From the NCBI RefSeq assembly GCF_937616625.2, contig NC_065573.1, positions 16,507,001-16,571,000 of the forward strand: DNA of 64,000 bases, in the 5' to 3' direction. The position numbers were made by a program, and so were the translations under genes. The number at the start of each line of letters is the position of its first letter. Positions within the stretch are counted from its first letter, which is position 1. The notes under the pieces were generated by a model that saw nothing but the letters and a program-made list of their open reading frames with translations, was not told where the DNA came from and did no database searches. This document shows positions 35,752-51,254 of the stretch, piece after piece. The DNA comes from Mercurialis annua. Lineage: Eukaryota > Streptophyta > Magnoliopsida > Malpighiales > Euphorbiaceae.

Positions 35752-36646
35752 GGCTTAATTACTTAAAAAACCCCCACCTTTAATCTTTATTTCGTTTATA
35801 CCCTGACCTAGAAAAACTGTCACATATACCCTTGACGTTGTCATTATGTTTCGCCTCTACCCTCGAGGTATTAAATTGACCTCTTTTCATTTGAAAAAGA
35901 GTTTAAAATAATCCTTCATTTTTAGCATATATTCTAATTACACGTCAATGTTATTAATTATACAAAAACACCTTCTTCTTTAAAAAATTCAACTAATAAT
36001 AATAATTTAATTTTATATTAATTATCAATAATTTGTTAAAAATAAAAAACCGTAAATTTTTTTACATCAGACTAATTAATTTTAACCTAATACCGTACTT
36101 TAATTTTAAAATCTATTTTCAATTTTTTTTAAATTAAAAAAAAATAGCTCCTCCTCCATGGGAGGAGGAGCTCGCAGCTCCTTCCTCAAGGAGGAAGGAG
36201 AGCTCCTTCCTCACATGGAGGAAGGAGCAGCTCCTTCCTCCATGGATGGAGGAGTCCATGGAGGAAAGAGCTTATTTCTGTAAAAATAAAAAAAATTAAA
36301 AAAAAATAATATTAGCGGTTTTTTAAATAGGAGTACGGTTATAAATAGGACTTAATAAAAATATTTTATTTTATTTATTTATTTTATTTAAATTAAAAAA
36401 ATTAATTAATTTTAGGATTTATTTGAACGTTTTTAAAGATGAAGTATTAGTTTGTACATTTTTTAATAGAAAAAGGTATAAAATAACCCTTAAATTTAGT
36501 TGTTTTTAATAAATCATCTTTTTTTTTGAAATTTGGGGTAGAGGCGAAACATAATGACAACGTCAAGGGTATATGTGACAGTTTTTCTAGGTCAGGGTAT
36601 AAACGAAATAAAGATTAAAGGTGAGGGTTTTTTAAGTAATTAAGCC
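35752..36646. mobile_element. MULE-like fold-back element with GGAGGAG core
   Basis: The terminal inverted repeat begins GGCTTAATTACTTAAAAAAC at the left and in inverted form at the right, and extends about 120 bp. A perfect 9-bp target duplication TTTATAAAA is present (35743-35751 and 36647-36655). The centre (36150-36275) is GC-rich and self-complementary, made of GGAGGAAGGAGC and GCTCCTTCCTCC units. No open frame. Damaged relatives lie at 41674-42200 and 52010-52700. Confidence 0.88.
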
Positions 36647-36655
36647 TTTATAAAA

Positions 36656-37475
36656 TTGCTAAGTTGTCAATTTCTTTTCATTAATGCTAATTTAAGGTTT
36701 ACATGAAAGAGCTAAACACGCTAAATTATTACACCTTTTACATACTTTATCTAAGCTGTACACGTGTCACTTTGATTGGAAAAAAAGAGTAGGAGACCAA
36801 CACATGTAACTCACTATATTCTTTTTCCTTAGAAATCTCACCATTTTTCTTCTTTGTCATTAACTGTTCTCACCATTTTTCTCTGTAAAAATTTAACAAC
36901 ACAAAAATATCAAACATGTAATTTTTTGATTATCTTTCATCAACTCACATATTTTTCAAGAAAAAATCTCCATTTTTCATGAACACAGTGAATATCCAAA
37001 TAAAAAAAATAAACTCAATCACTCACCGCCATTTTCATGTCGAGTCAACATGTGGCAACCTTATTTTTTATCTTCTTCTTCCTCACACCCATATAAAATT
37101 ATTATTTTTTTCTCAAATTCTCCATAATTCACATGTATGCTCCTATACCTTATCCATTGTTTCTTTACCAACAACAAATCGTTGCCGCCGCCACCGCGGC
37201 AACTCCTATTGTTGCTTTGAACGCCGTTACCACGTGCTAACGGTTTTTTTTTCATTCTATGGCTTTTCTTTGTTTTGTGATGTTCTCTTTAGCTGATGTT
37301 GCTATCTCGTGGTCCATAATAGCAGCTGACAATGGGGTTGTTGGAGAGAGACTTGTTCCAGAAAGTGGAGATGAGCAATGTCGACCTAGTTTTTTAAGAT
37401 CATAAGAGATAGGCTTTTGAATTTTCGGAAACTTGTTCCTTTACTTCTGCCGAGTGAGTTACGATGTGAGTATGA
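36656..37475. other. Intergenic, nothing recognised
   Basis: AT-rich sequence with short open frames and no family motif. Confidence 0.5.
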
Positions 37476-37485
37476 TATAAAAAAT

Positions 37486-38584
37486 GAACAAAGGATCACT
37501 TTACCCCCTGAACTTGGCGCAAAGTATCAAAAACGTCCAAATTAGCAAAACAGGATCACTTTTACCCTGAACTTGTCAAATTTAGTACAAAATCCCCCCT
37601 CCCCACTCTCACCCTAGAGTGTACCTCACTCTCCGGTTTTTTGTGGTGGTTTTTTTTGAAAGGTGGTTTTTAATGGTAAATAGTTTAAAAAGGTGCTTAA
37701 TATTTTTTGATTTTTTAAATTAACATATAATAATTTAAAAAAAAATTATTTAATCTTTTTTATTTTAAAACTTTATATGTTAAATGAATTTTAATTAAAA
37801 ATAAAAAGGACTACTTTGTATTTTTTACAAAAAAATATTTTTTTTAATAGATGAGCAGCTGCCGGACTTCTTCTCCGGCAGCTGCCCATCAGAGACGACG
37901 AGCTTCGTTTCTGAAGCTCGTCGTCTGGTCTCTGTATCAGAGACGAACCCATCTGGGTTCGTCTCTGTTACAGAGACGAACTCATCTGGGTTCGTCTCTG
38001 TTACAGAGACGAACTCATCTCGTCTCTGTATCAGAGACGAACCCAGATGGGTTCGTCTCCTTAAAGAGACCACCGTCGTCTCTGTTTGGAGACGAATCCA
38101 TCTGGATTCGTCTCCTTACACAGACCACCGTCGTCTCTGTAAGGAGACGAATCCAGATGCGTTCGTCTCCTTACAGAGACGATGAGTGTCTCTGCAACAG
38201 AGATGGGTTCATCTCTGTTGCAGAGATCAGTCCGTCTCCGTTGGAGACGGAGGCCGGAGGTTGGAGACGGAGGCCGGAGGTTGGCCAGATTATGGGTATG
38301 TTTAGAGTTTTAGGTTAATTAGATTAGGTTAATTATGATTAGGTTAATTATGATTAAGTGTTTAATTAGTATGTTTAATTAAATTAGATTAATTAGAGTT
38401 AAGTATAAATAAATAGAGTTAATTTTAAAATTTGAAATCTCACTCTCCAATTAAGTGCCACGTCAGCATAAGGGGGTTTTTGAGCCGGTTTTGCCAAGTT
38501 CAGGGTAAAAGTGATCCGGTTTTCTCAATTTGGACGTTTTTGATATTTTGCGCCAAGTTCAGGGGGTAAAGTGATCCTTTGTTC
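37486..38584. mobile_element. MULE-like fold-back element with palindromic minisatellite core
   Basis: Ends are GAACAAAGGATCACTTTACC and its inverted copy, with inverted repeats of about 60 bp. A perfect 10-bp flanking duplication TATAAAAAAT lies at 37476-37485 and 38585-38594. The centre (37855-38285) is an array of CAGAGACGAACCCATCTGGG-like units, each itself palindromic, so both strands are open for more than 80 codons. Those frames are a by-product of the repeat and are not annotated as genes. Confidence 0.88.
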
Positions 38585-38594
38585 TATAAAAAAT

Positions 38595-39369
38595 CTCCAA
38601 ATAGGTATTCAAAAAGATTCAAAATTTTATCAAAATTTCAAAATCTAATGAAAAGAGAAAAGACGATGATGGAAACGATGCCACTAAAGGAGGCAAGAAA
38701 AAGAAGTGTGTCGGATAAAATAATCATGTATGGAGCATATTTTAATTTTCTTCTTCTTTGGATTCTTTTAAATTTCAATTTTCATTCTAACGAGTTAAAA
38801 AAAAAAATTGTAACCAGGTGAAGTGAAAAGTGAAGTAAGATAGTTTTTTTTTTAATTTCATTTTATTTGGCATGGTTCTTGATTATTTAGTAATAGATTT
38901 GGATAATATTGCATTAAGTGAAGGAGCTTCAACTGGAAATATATTTTTCTTAAGTGGTTGTGTAAATGTTTTTGGATTTATTTTAATTAATGGTCATATT
39001 GTTTGTTTTTCAAAAAATTATATGTTTTTAATAATTATGTTAATGTTATAATAGTTTTAAATAATTGATTAACTTTTTCACATATTAGATATGTATAGAA
39101 GATGTATCTTCTATTTTCAGTCTTATTATTATAAATTTCTTTATTTGTATATGTTATATATGAGAAATGTAACTTAGTTTGTGTTTATTTTTCTTCTATT
39201 ATTATATTTAGTTTTCTGTGTTTCTTATTGAATCAAATATGTATCATAGATGTATCCTGTAAGAATATTAATCAGCCTATCTTTTGTGGACGGAGGGAGC
39301 ATGATCTATTATGCAAAATACAAAGTTGTAAATGTTTATATTTTTTTATATAAACTAAAAGATTAACTT
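38595..39369. other. Intergenic, nothing recognised
   Basis: AT-rich sequence between a MULE-like element and repeat copy B; no coding motif. Confidence 0.5.
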
Positions 39370-41570
39370 CAATTTGTAATAAATTTTATGACGGCATTAT
39401 ATTGTTATTGGTTCATTTTTTTATTTATATATCATATATATACATATTATAATACATCACCCAATACGTTATAGATGTACCATTGTTACATTGTAGATAC
39501 ATTACCGATATATCATAAATACATTAATAATACATTACCGATACATCGTTGATACATCGATCGATTTTTATACTAGTGAACTAGCCCGTACAAGTGATAA
39601 TTATATGCTAACGCGATTTCATCTTCGATCGCAAGTCAATTTAATTATTATGCGCGAGAGATTGTTAGAAGATGAGACCACTAGTAAAGCATCCCCTCTT
39701 ATGATACATTGCAGACTAAATTTTTTTAAAACTATAAATATTTTTTGGTGGTGAAGGTTTTTATAGTGAATTTTTAGTATTGATGTATACAATTTTATAC
39801 TAGGATTTGAATCTTGGAATGTGATGTTACTTTATAATTGTTTTTGTCTACTGCTTTTAATTACTTTTATTAAAGTAAGAAGCTTTTGGGGTAAAGATGA
39901 TCTCAAATTCCATTTATCTTTTCAACTCAAAACATCACTTGATATGTCATAAATGTACCACCGGTACATTATAAATACATCACCAATACATCAAAAATAC
40001 ATTACAGATACATTGTTGATACATCGATCGATTTTTATACTAGTGAATCGTACGACATTTTAGCATAGATTATTTGTGTATCTTGAGATGTATTATGTAT
40101 AAATAGTGTATCAAAAACATATTATTTATGTATATTGTATACATTATATGATATCTATTGGCATGTTTAGAGCATGTGACACATATGTTATTTTAATATA
40201 TGTTATAGATACATTTCAGGTACCCATAAATTATATATATAATATTCAATGTGTTAAATATACAGCTCAGATATAAATTTTATACATATAAGATGCATAT
40301 TTTATACATATCAGAAATAACTCAAATGCATTCTCGTTCACATATAATTTAATTTATGAGACGTGTGTAAGATGTGTTAAAAGTGTATTTGACAGATATA
40401 TCATTGATATCTTATGTATACAATTTTGGATATATAATACATCATACATACTTTCTTAATGTAATTTATATGTTTTTCTAACATTTAACACATATTTTTT
40501 AAGATGATATACCATAGATACATTTCAAATACACGTCATATATTTTGATAGATATATGAAAAGAAATACTTAAAATATGATAGAAATATCTTCCATATAC
40601 ATAAAAGATACACATAATTTTTGTTTAATGTTTTAAATAAGTATATTTAAGATGTATCATATGTATCGATAAGTATCTGAGATGTATAAATTCGTTAACA
40701 ACATAGTCTTTCCGACCATTTTTTAGTGTTAGACAACTGAGTCAAACATATCATTTGTGTATTTTGTATGCATTACATGATATCTATTAAAATGTTATTA
40801 TTTGCTAATTTTTTTTATATAATTGATGGCTAATAGTGTAATTAATTTTTTTTTGAAATGTATCTAATATGTATCATAATTTTTTTTGAAATTAATTTTT
40901 ATTTGTAAAACAAAAAATTATAAAAAATTATATTTTTTCTTATGAATTTTCAGATATATATTAATAAATTTGATGAAGTGGATAATATTGTTTTAGTTCT
41001 TTTTTGTGTGTATATATCATGTATATAAAGATGTTTATACTGAGTAACAAATTAAGATGTTATTGATGCATGAATTTCCATTAAAGTATATGATACATGT
41101 ATCTTTAATTTAAAATATGTTATACATACACCTTAGAGACACATTACTAATACATACAAATAATATGAGTGTGTATATATATATATTCATATTTGTTTTA
41201 GAATGTAAGAAAATAATAATAAAAAACGTGTTTGTTACATTCCTGATACATAAAAAATACATAAATGATACATATCCAAATATTTTTTGAAATGTTGACC
41301 TATGCTGATGCGTGACTGACGCACGTGTAAGACGTGTGTCAGACGCGCGCCAGACGCGTTTTGACAGCTGTTTGACGCGTTAAGACAGCTGTTTTGCACG
41401 TTTTTTTTGCTTTTTTTATTATTTGAGTAAGACATGTGTCCCCTATTTAGTGGTTAGGTATAACATGTAAACTTTTTAAATTTTTAAGTGCTAGTGTAAT
41501 AAATGAGTTTAGTTAGCATTTTTGTAAACTTCGTTAATTTTTTATATAGTTTTGTAATCTTCTCAAGTTT
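39370..41570. repeat. AT-rich ATACATC-unit repeat, copy B
   Basis: Same organisation as copy A: dispersed GATACATC/AATACATT units and the motif TTTTTATACTAGTGAACTAG at about 39560 and again at 40034. A GC-rich island at 41300-41400 is made of GACGCGT-type units (CAGACGCGCGCCAGACGCG). Its tail (41450-41570) matches the tail of copy A. No coding potential recognised. Confidence 0.6.
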
Positions 41571-41673
41571 AAACTAGGGACCATCATCCAGTAGTGAAAT
41601 TTAAAATTATTCAGGTATTCAATTTTTATTTGGCCATTCTACTTAAAAACCACTCATGTTTGAATTTTTTTTA

Positions 41674-42200
41674 GGCCTAATCACTTAAAACCCTCCGTGT
41701 TTTAACTTTTTTTCATTTATACTCCGATGTAGGAATTTTTTCAATTGTATCCTATTTCGAATTTTTAGGTTTCAACTCTACCCAATGAGTTAAACTAACC
41801 TTTTTTCATTTGAAAAATATTTAAATTAATCCTTCACTTTTAACGTGTATTCCATTTAAATATTAAACCTATTAATTATACAAAAATACCATTTTTCTCA
41901 AAAAAATCAACTAATAATAAATTTTTTTATTTAATTTATTAAATAAATTTTAAAATTAAAAACGTAAAAGTGTTTTTTTTTCGGTTCTCAGGCGAGGAGG
42001 GCTCCTCTTCTCAGGGGAGGAGCAGAACCTCCTCGGAGCAGATCTGCTTCTCGCCAAATCAGCTCCTCTGAAAAACGAGTAGCTGCTACTCCTCGTTTTT
42101 CTGAGGAGCAGTTAGTTGCTCCTCTGAAAAACGAGAAACAGCTCCTCAGGCGAGGAGCTGCAACTCCTTTTTTAAGGCGATCCTCCTCCTCGCCTGAAAA
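41674..42200. mobile_element. Damaged MULE-like element, relative of 35752-36646
   Basis: The left end GGCCTAATCACTTAAAACCC and following TTCATTTATACTCCGATGTA parallel the element at 35752. The GC-rich self-complementary core (41980-42195) uses CTCCTCTGAAAAACGAG units. The right terminal repeat is missing. Confidence 0.55.
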
Positions 42201-42267
42201 TCGTAAAAAAAAATTAGAAAAGTTTGTCGGGTTTCGGTAACGGGATCGTAAAGCAGATGAGTACGGT

Positions 42268-42430
42268 CACTACACCAAAAAGGGTTTTAGCAGCGAATTA
42301 TAAGAGGTGGTTTCCAATTACGCCACTGATTTGTAAATTCTTAAACTAACGGCGCTATGTAGAGGTGGTTGGTAATTTCAAAGTTACACAGAGGCTGTTT
42401 AAACCGTCGATGCTAAGGTTAAAAATGGAA
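42268..42430 (+). mobile_element. Probable CACTA element terminus
   Basis: CACTACACCAAAAAGGGTTT is a typical CACTA terminal sequence. It is followed by subterminal GAGGTGGTT repeats (42305 and 42362) and GCGG-type blocks. The opposite terminus was not found in the window. Confidence 0.5.
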
Positions 42431-44748
42431 ACATTTAGTATTAAGTAAATAGGTTTAACAAAATAGATTGTTGTCCAAAAAAATTTGCTCTCTCTTCTCC
42501 ACAGCGATATGGGAAGAAGAAGATCCAATTAATAAATCGATTGAGAGCGACGAGTGACATTAATAATTCACAGTCTGTCTATTCTTTTCTCTCCTCTTTC
42601 TTCATAAACATTTGATAATGGTGAATCAAAACTTTGTCCAGATATTTTCTATTAGATTTTTTTTTATTTTGATAGAAATTGTTTGCTTTGAAATTTCACT
42701 TTGAAGGTTTTTTTTCATTTCATTTCAATTCGTTTTTATTTTAGGTTTTAAAAGATTCATTTTAATTTTTTTAGGTTCTACTTTTGATTTTGAATGAACT
42801 GGTGCAATCCGCTCCGAAAACTGACACATTTGATAAAATTTTGATATAGGTTTTGGCTTTTGAGGACGAGTTAATGTCGAAATCTGTGTCGCTTTTGTTA
42901 TGTAAGGCATTGTCTAAAATAATTTTTATAAAATTTGTTTGAATGTTTTAGTTTGGCTTCTAATTACTATTGTTCTCTCTGTTTCTGCGTGTGTGGCTTG
43001 CTAAGGAAGAAGCTAATTTTGATCCTGTTGTATCCATAGAGTTTGAGGGTTGTTCTTTTTCACGGATATTAATCTGAAGAAGCGTATTTTCTGGGAATGG
43101 AAGTTACATGTGTGATTGGAAATATTATCTCTCCAAGTATAAAGATGTTCTTCTTGCTGCAGCTTTACAACCTGTAGTAGGTTTGCTGAGGTGAGAATTA
43201 TATTTGTATAGGTTTGCTTAGGCGAAAATTAGGTCTGTTAGTAACTATTTAGAAGGAAAAATGTGGGTTTAAACATTATGTGCAGTCATGTTTTTCTTTT
43301 TGGTATTATAATTTGTGGTATTTTGAATTGCAATTACTTAGATGATCGTTTGTAGAGTGATACTAAAGAGAGGATTGAGAAACCCAAGGATTAAAAGGAA
43401 GCCAAGATGGCCAAGTTAACGGCCGCGACGTTCAAGTCTCAAACCAAAGGTAAGCACCTGATTTATTTGGACTTTCAAATTAAGAAACAAGCCCTCATTT
43501 ATCAGCAAGTAATTGATATCATCCATCTGGTTAATAAGAAACAAACCCCTAATCACCCAAGAAATGGTATACATGCTTTATATAATAACCGAAAGTAATG
43601 AAACTCATTTACCTGCTATATGATATTCAGTTCCACCAAACTTATGCTTTGATTTGATTTGAGATTCTTTGAGCGATAATTTCTCCCTGAGAATGTGTGT
43701 AAAAGAATGGTGTAATAATATTATTTCTTATAAAAATTAAATTCCAAAAGCTATAGTGTGGATTTGGTGCTAAGAACGTGCAAGAAATTTAGATTGTTAA
43801 CCTGTTTTCACTTGCTGGTATGACTCGAGAAGCCATCTCAAATCTAGCTTATACTATAATATGCTATTCTATTAACTGAGCAGTGGATAAATGAAAACTT
43901 TTTTCCCTGCGATTTGCCCAAATAGCTTATGAGGTTCTTCTAAATGAACCAAGGGATTCTTAGTTGTGCTTTGAGCTTTGCATTTTTTTATGAATGAGTT
44001 TTTCATATTTTTGATGTTGTTCTCCCTCTTATTATTCTGCCTATGTAAATTATGTTGCCTAAGATCATTTATGCTATTCTTTTTCAGGGGGGCCTGTTCC
44101 TGGTTGTTACACTCTTGCTGTCCCAGAAACATTACCATAGGACTTGCAGGTTTTATTTTTGTACCAATTGTGGTGAATATGTGTTTTGTTTGAATTTTAA
44201 AGTTCTATCATTTGCTTAACAATTTTTGGAGCATTTTTGGCTTAGAATATTTGCGCTTTGCATGCTAAGCATATGTCCGATTCACATCATCCTCCCTTAA
44301 ATTTATTGAGGTTGATACCCATACACATAATCAAAAATATTTGGTTGCCATCAAATTTGTTATTTTAGTATAGATGAATGATGCTAATGGACAGATAACA
44401 TGGTTCTTCTTTGAGCTAAAGGATGAAATGGTGCTACCATTTTTTATTATATGTTTTTGCTGCTTAGTTTTGTTGAAATTACATTACAACGATTTGTTCT
44501 TTTTATACTATCTTACTCTAAGATTTTTTTTTATTTCACTCTGTTTTTTGCCTTTATGCTAATCTTAGTCCCACTTGTCCTCTTTTATTGCCATTCTCAT
44601 GCATGGTATAGCCCTTTCACTTATGTAGTTGAACTTAAATTGGTATAGCTTTTTTTATTTGTTTACTCCGTCATTATTCATTTTGTGCAAGTAGGAGTTC
44701 AATCTATGGCCCGTAACTGTGGTAACTAATTATTGTTGATTATTTCAG
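42431..44748. other. Unassigned region upstream of the GABA-transaminase exon
   Basis: Plus-strand sequence with scattered T-rich intron-like stretches. A short frame at 43407 begins MAKLTAATFKSQTKG and ends at a possible donor (AAAG|GTAAGC). No confident homology. It may contain upstream exons of whatever locus the 44749 exon belonged to. Confidence 0.35.
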
Positions 44749-44766
44749 TTTCAAGGGGCATGATAT

Positions 44767-47961
<3,195 letters not shown>

Positions 47962-48289
47962 GATATGTTGGCTCCTTTCACTACTGGGTGGCAGTATACT
48001 GATTTGAATCCTCTAGTTATAGATAAGTTTGAGGTATATTTTGATCAGAATGTATCTTTTTTTATTTCTTTTGGATTTTGATGTATTTGTGTGACTAAAT
48101 GTTGCTACTGTAACATTTTCATTTCTTTTGGATTTTGATGTCTTTTAGAAGACCAAGTGTTCAATGCCGAGAGATGAATATAGGTGTAGCGGAGTCAGAA
48201 TTGAATGAGATTCTACATTTTAAACTATGGAATCAACTTAAAGATTTAGAGAAGGCAAACGACCAAAAGCTGATAGAAAATGAAGGTGT

Positions 48290-48999
48290 AAAAGTATTTC
48301 TAACCTTATATGTAAATCAACTGTCTATGTGTACGCTTCCATTGTTTACCGCTTTCCACAGCATGATCCAAACCAATATTAACAGGTTAAAAGACTAACC
48401 ACGTTAAGTTAGCTGAATCAAATCAATTCCAGCAAATCACCTAGATATATTAGGACTGAAAATATAATAAATGGTTGTATAGGTCATTCAAGATCACCTA
48501 ATAAAATCAATCAAACTTAGACTCCAGGTTTAGGTTTTGTGCATGTAATCAATCTAGACCAGCCAGACTTTTTCTATGTGTTAGAAACCATCAGGTTTAG
48601 ATGTATGTTTAAGAGTACATGCTACTTGCTTTACATGTCCAGTTCAAATCGAGTCATATGCGCGTCAAACGTGTTTACTGCTTTCAAATTTGTTTATTTC
48701 CAGCAATATATCTTATGGACTGCTATCGAATGTTGAGATGAGAATAAATCGAATATGTTTAGTAAATAAAACTGTTAACTGATAAGCCAACCACACGAGT
48801 CTCGGGGAGGTCCGCGAACCTGATCTTTTGGTAAGATGCACAACAATCTTACCCATAGCGAGTAAGGTTGTCTAGTCGGTACAAAAGGCATTTCCTAGTT
48901 GAACTAGATGGCGACTTCATTTTCAAAAAACCATTTCCAGATCAAGAAGTCAGCCATAAGCCTGGGCGAGCGGGCCCCTAAACCCCCGCCCCGCCCACA
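48290..48999 (-). repeat. Unclassified interspersed repeat R1, copy 2
   Basis: The reverse complement starts TGTGGGCGGGGCGGGGGTTT at 48999 and contains GAAGTCGCCATCTAGTTC. It aligns in order with 15441-15645, 16089-16189 and 18302-18700. Unlike copy 1 it is not interrupted. No coding motif. Confidence 0.65.
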
Positions 49000-49100
49000 G
49001 TCGTACTCATGTATCTTACAAGATGTTGGCCAGTAAAGCACTGTCATAAGGCTACTATTGGCCTACAATATATCAGCAAGCCATTTATTTGGTGAACAAA
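49000..49100 (+). pseudogene. Tat-lineage integrase zinc-finger remnant, left part
   Basis: Reads RLLLAYN or, in the next frame, GYYWPTIYQQAIYLV: the segment before the two zinc-finger cysteines of a gypsy integrase. It is cut at 49100 by solo LTR E and continues at 51260. Confidence 0.65.
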
Positions 49101-51254
49101 TGTCACGACCCGATTTCCGCCAAGAAACTCGTGCCGAGACCGGCGCTAGGGAATGGGAATGGTTGTTCCGAAACCCGTAGCAAGCCTAGGAAAAACAGTA
49201 AAAACTTTTCGCGTTTTGAAAACATAAAAGGTCTCAATCTCTTTTCGCAAGTATTTGAAAACCTTCAGATAAACGTGTAATCAAAACCATGCAATTGCAT
49301 TTCTGGACTCAGGGTAATATGTGTACACTGCACACATCTTGACACAACCCTGTCCGAAAACAATGCCAGCGGTGCAAACTAGTAATCATATTAGATAACC
49401 GGTTTAAGCATGCCAAATAATTAATCACAAAGCTTTTATCAAAACCAGGTTTCATATAAACAACTGGCAAAAGCCCTTTTTGTAACACAGGATGAAATGT
49501 GAACTCATGTTATCACAATCATCTTATCTCTGTGTAAGGTTTGCTGGGCCGTAAATTGAATTACTGGCTCACCAGGATAACCTGTTAGGTCTAGGCCGCT
49601 TTACATGCATCTGGCCAAAGAACCCAACTAGTATGCAATGCAATAATTTATTAATACCGGTGATCACACAGTCCTATTGTTGCCCAATAGATAGCACGTT
49701 CTAGTGGATCTATATATTGGTTTCAAATCGACTCTATGCAATGCAATTTCAAACACAATTTTAGTTGTAAATATTTTGACATCAATATTCAAAAGTAAAT
49801 ATGCGAACTCACAAAACCGTTATCCACAAAACAGTTCTCGTTCACCCTCTACTCTCCTGGTCCGGTAGCTTGCTTGCTCGTCAGATCTAGTTAGAAAACA
49901 ATTATCAAACATAATTGAAATATGATTTCTAACTCTAAATAATAAAATATATTGACATTACTAGATATATAACATATCTAGTCTATACTCATTTTTAATC
50001 TCAACTCATAGTCCTCTAGCTATTAATCACTTTGATTAATAGAGGACCTAATTAAAACATCTCTATGTTTTAATTAATCGAACTCCCTTAATTGTCCAAG
50101 TTCTTTTAATCCTTTGAACGTCCATGTTTAAGGTTTAAAGTCCATTTAAATCATCCATAGTTCGACGATTACTTCGTCGAAAGTTAGGGCAAAAAGCCCC
50201 AAAACACTCCCCCCCTTCGAGCCATGGCAGCACGATCGTGCAACCTTGTGCACGGTCGTGCTGCTTGGTGCACGTTCGTGCACCCAGGCTAGTGCACGAT
50301 CGTGCACTTGGTGCACGTTCGTGCACCAGTCGTGCACTTCCCCGGGAAACGCGATTTCCCGGGCTTTCCGACGTGCTTAAACGTCCAAATTTCGATCCTA
50401 ACACATATACAAACACCAATCTATCCATTTTCACTATCGGAACGTAAAATCATTACGTATACGTTTGATTTGATACGGTAACCGTTATATATTCGAATAT
50501 AATCCATTTTCTATATATCCAAATTCAAAATAACGGTTATAACTTCGATTATTAATGGATTACCGAAGAAATTTGAGTTAGAAACGAGAAATCGGATCGA
50601 AATCGTCGAACCTACCGTCGCGTGCCGTCGTCGCCGTTTCTCTGAGCTTAAACCTAAGTTTTCTTCTATTTCTGTTGCTACTGAACATTTCAAATGAAAT
50701 TTTTATATATATAGTTTGGTTAAAATCCAAACTAGTCCCCAGGTATTCACGTGTTACTTTAACTCAAATTCTTAAATACTCGTCTGTAACTAAAACGGAC
50801 AACGAACTCCAAATTTTATGAAATTTTAACCACGAATTCCATAATTCGTAATTAGAATAAAAACGTAATTTTTATTCTCACGGGACTTATATTTTATGTT
50901 TAATAAATCATTAAAGATTTATTAGGGCTAAATTAGACCCACTTAATAAAATTTCTATCTCCAAATTCTATAAAATTTTAGGGGTAACTTTCTAAAAATA
51001 TTTCGTGAATATTGACTCCAAAAATATTTACACGGGACTTATAAATTATCCTATTTTAATTTATAAGCATTTCTTAGTTCCCGTTAGTTAAAATATAAAT
51101 ATCCAAATTTTATATTTTAACTTTTATAATTATTTTATATTTTCGGAGATACTATAAATTAAATTTATCCTTAAATTTAATTTACGTTCTCCCAGTCCTA
51201 TAAATTATTCCTTACGTGGAATAATTTAATCCTTTAATTTTACGGGGTATTACA
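49101..51254 (-). mobile_element. Solo LTR E (chromovirus-type gypsy)
   Basis: The 2154-bp unit has TGTCACGACCCG at left and ACGGGGTATTACA at right, flanked by a perfect ACAAA duplication (49096-49100 and 51255-51259). It is collinear with LTR B. At 50225-50350 it has a dense cluster of GTGCACGATCGTGCAC-like palindromes, inside a block that LTR B lacks. It is inserted in a Tat-type integrase remnant. Confidence 0.93.

Noticed and set aside
37825..38318. Open frames of 82 and 155 codons on opposite strands
   Set aside because: Both are produced by the palindromic minisatellite of a fold-back element; residues simply repeat with the DNA unit.
43360..43460. Possible aminoacyl-tRNA synthetase exon (Lys/Ala-rich MAKLTAATFKSQTKG)
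   Set aside because: Similarity is limited to composition; no diagnostic motif.
48135..48398. 87-codon plus-strand frame as a gene
   Set aside because: Its right part overlaps repeat R1 copy 2 in antisense and nothing recognisable is encoded.
50135..50447. Overlapping frames rich in Arg, Cys and His on both strands
   Set aside because: Caused by the GTGCAC palindrome cluster in LTR E.
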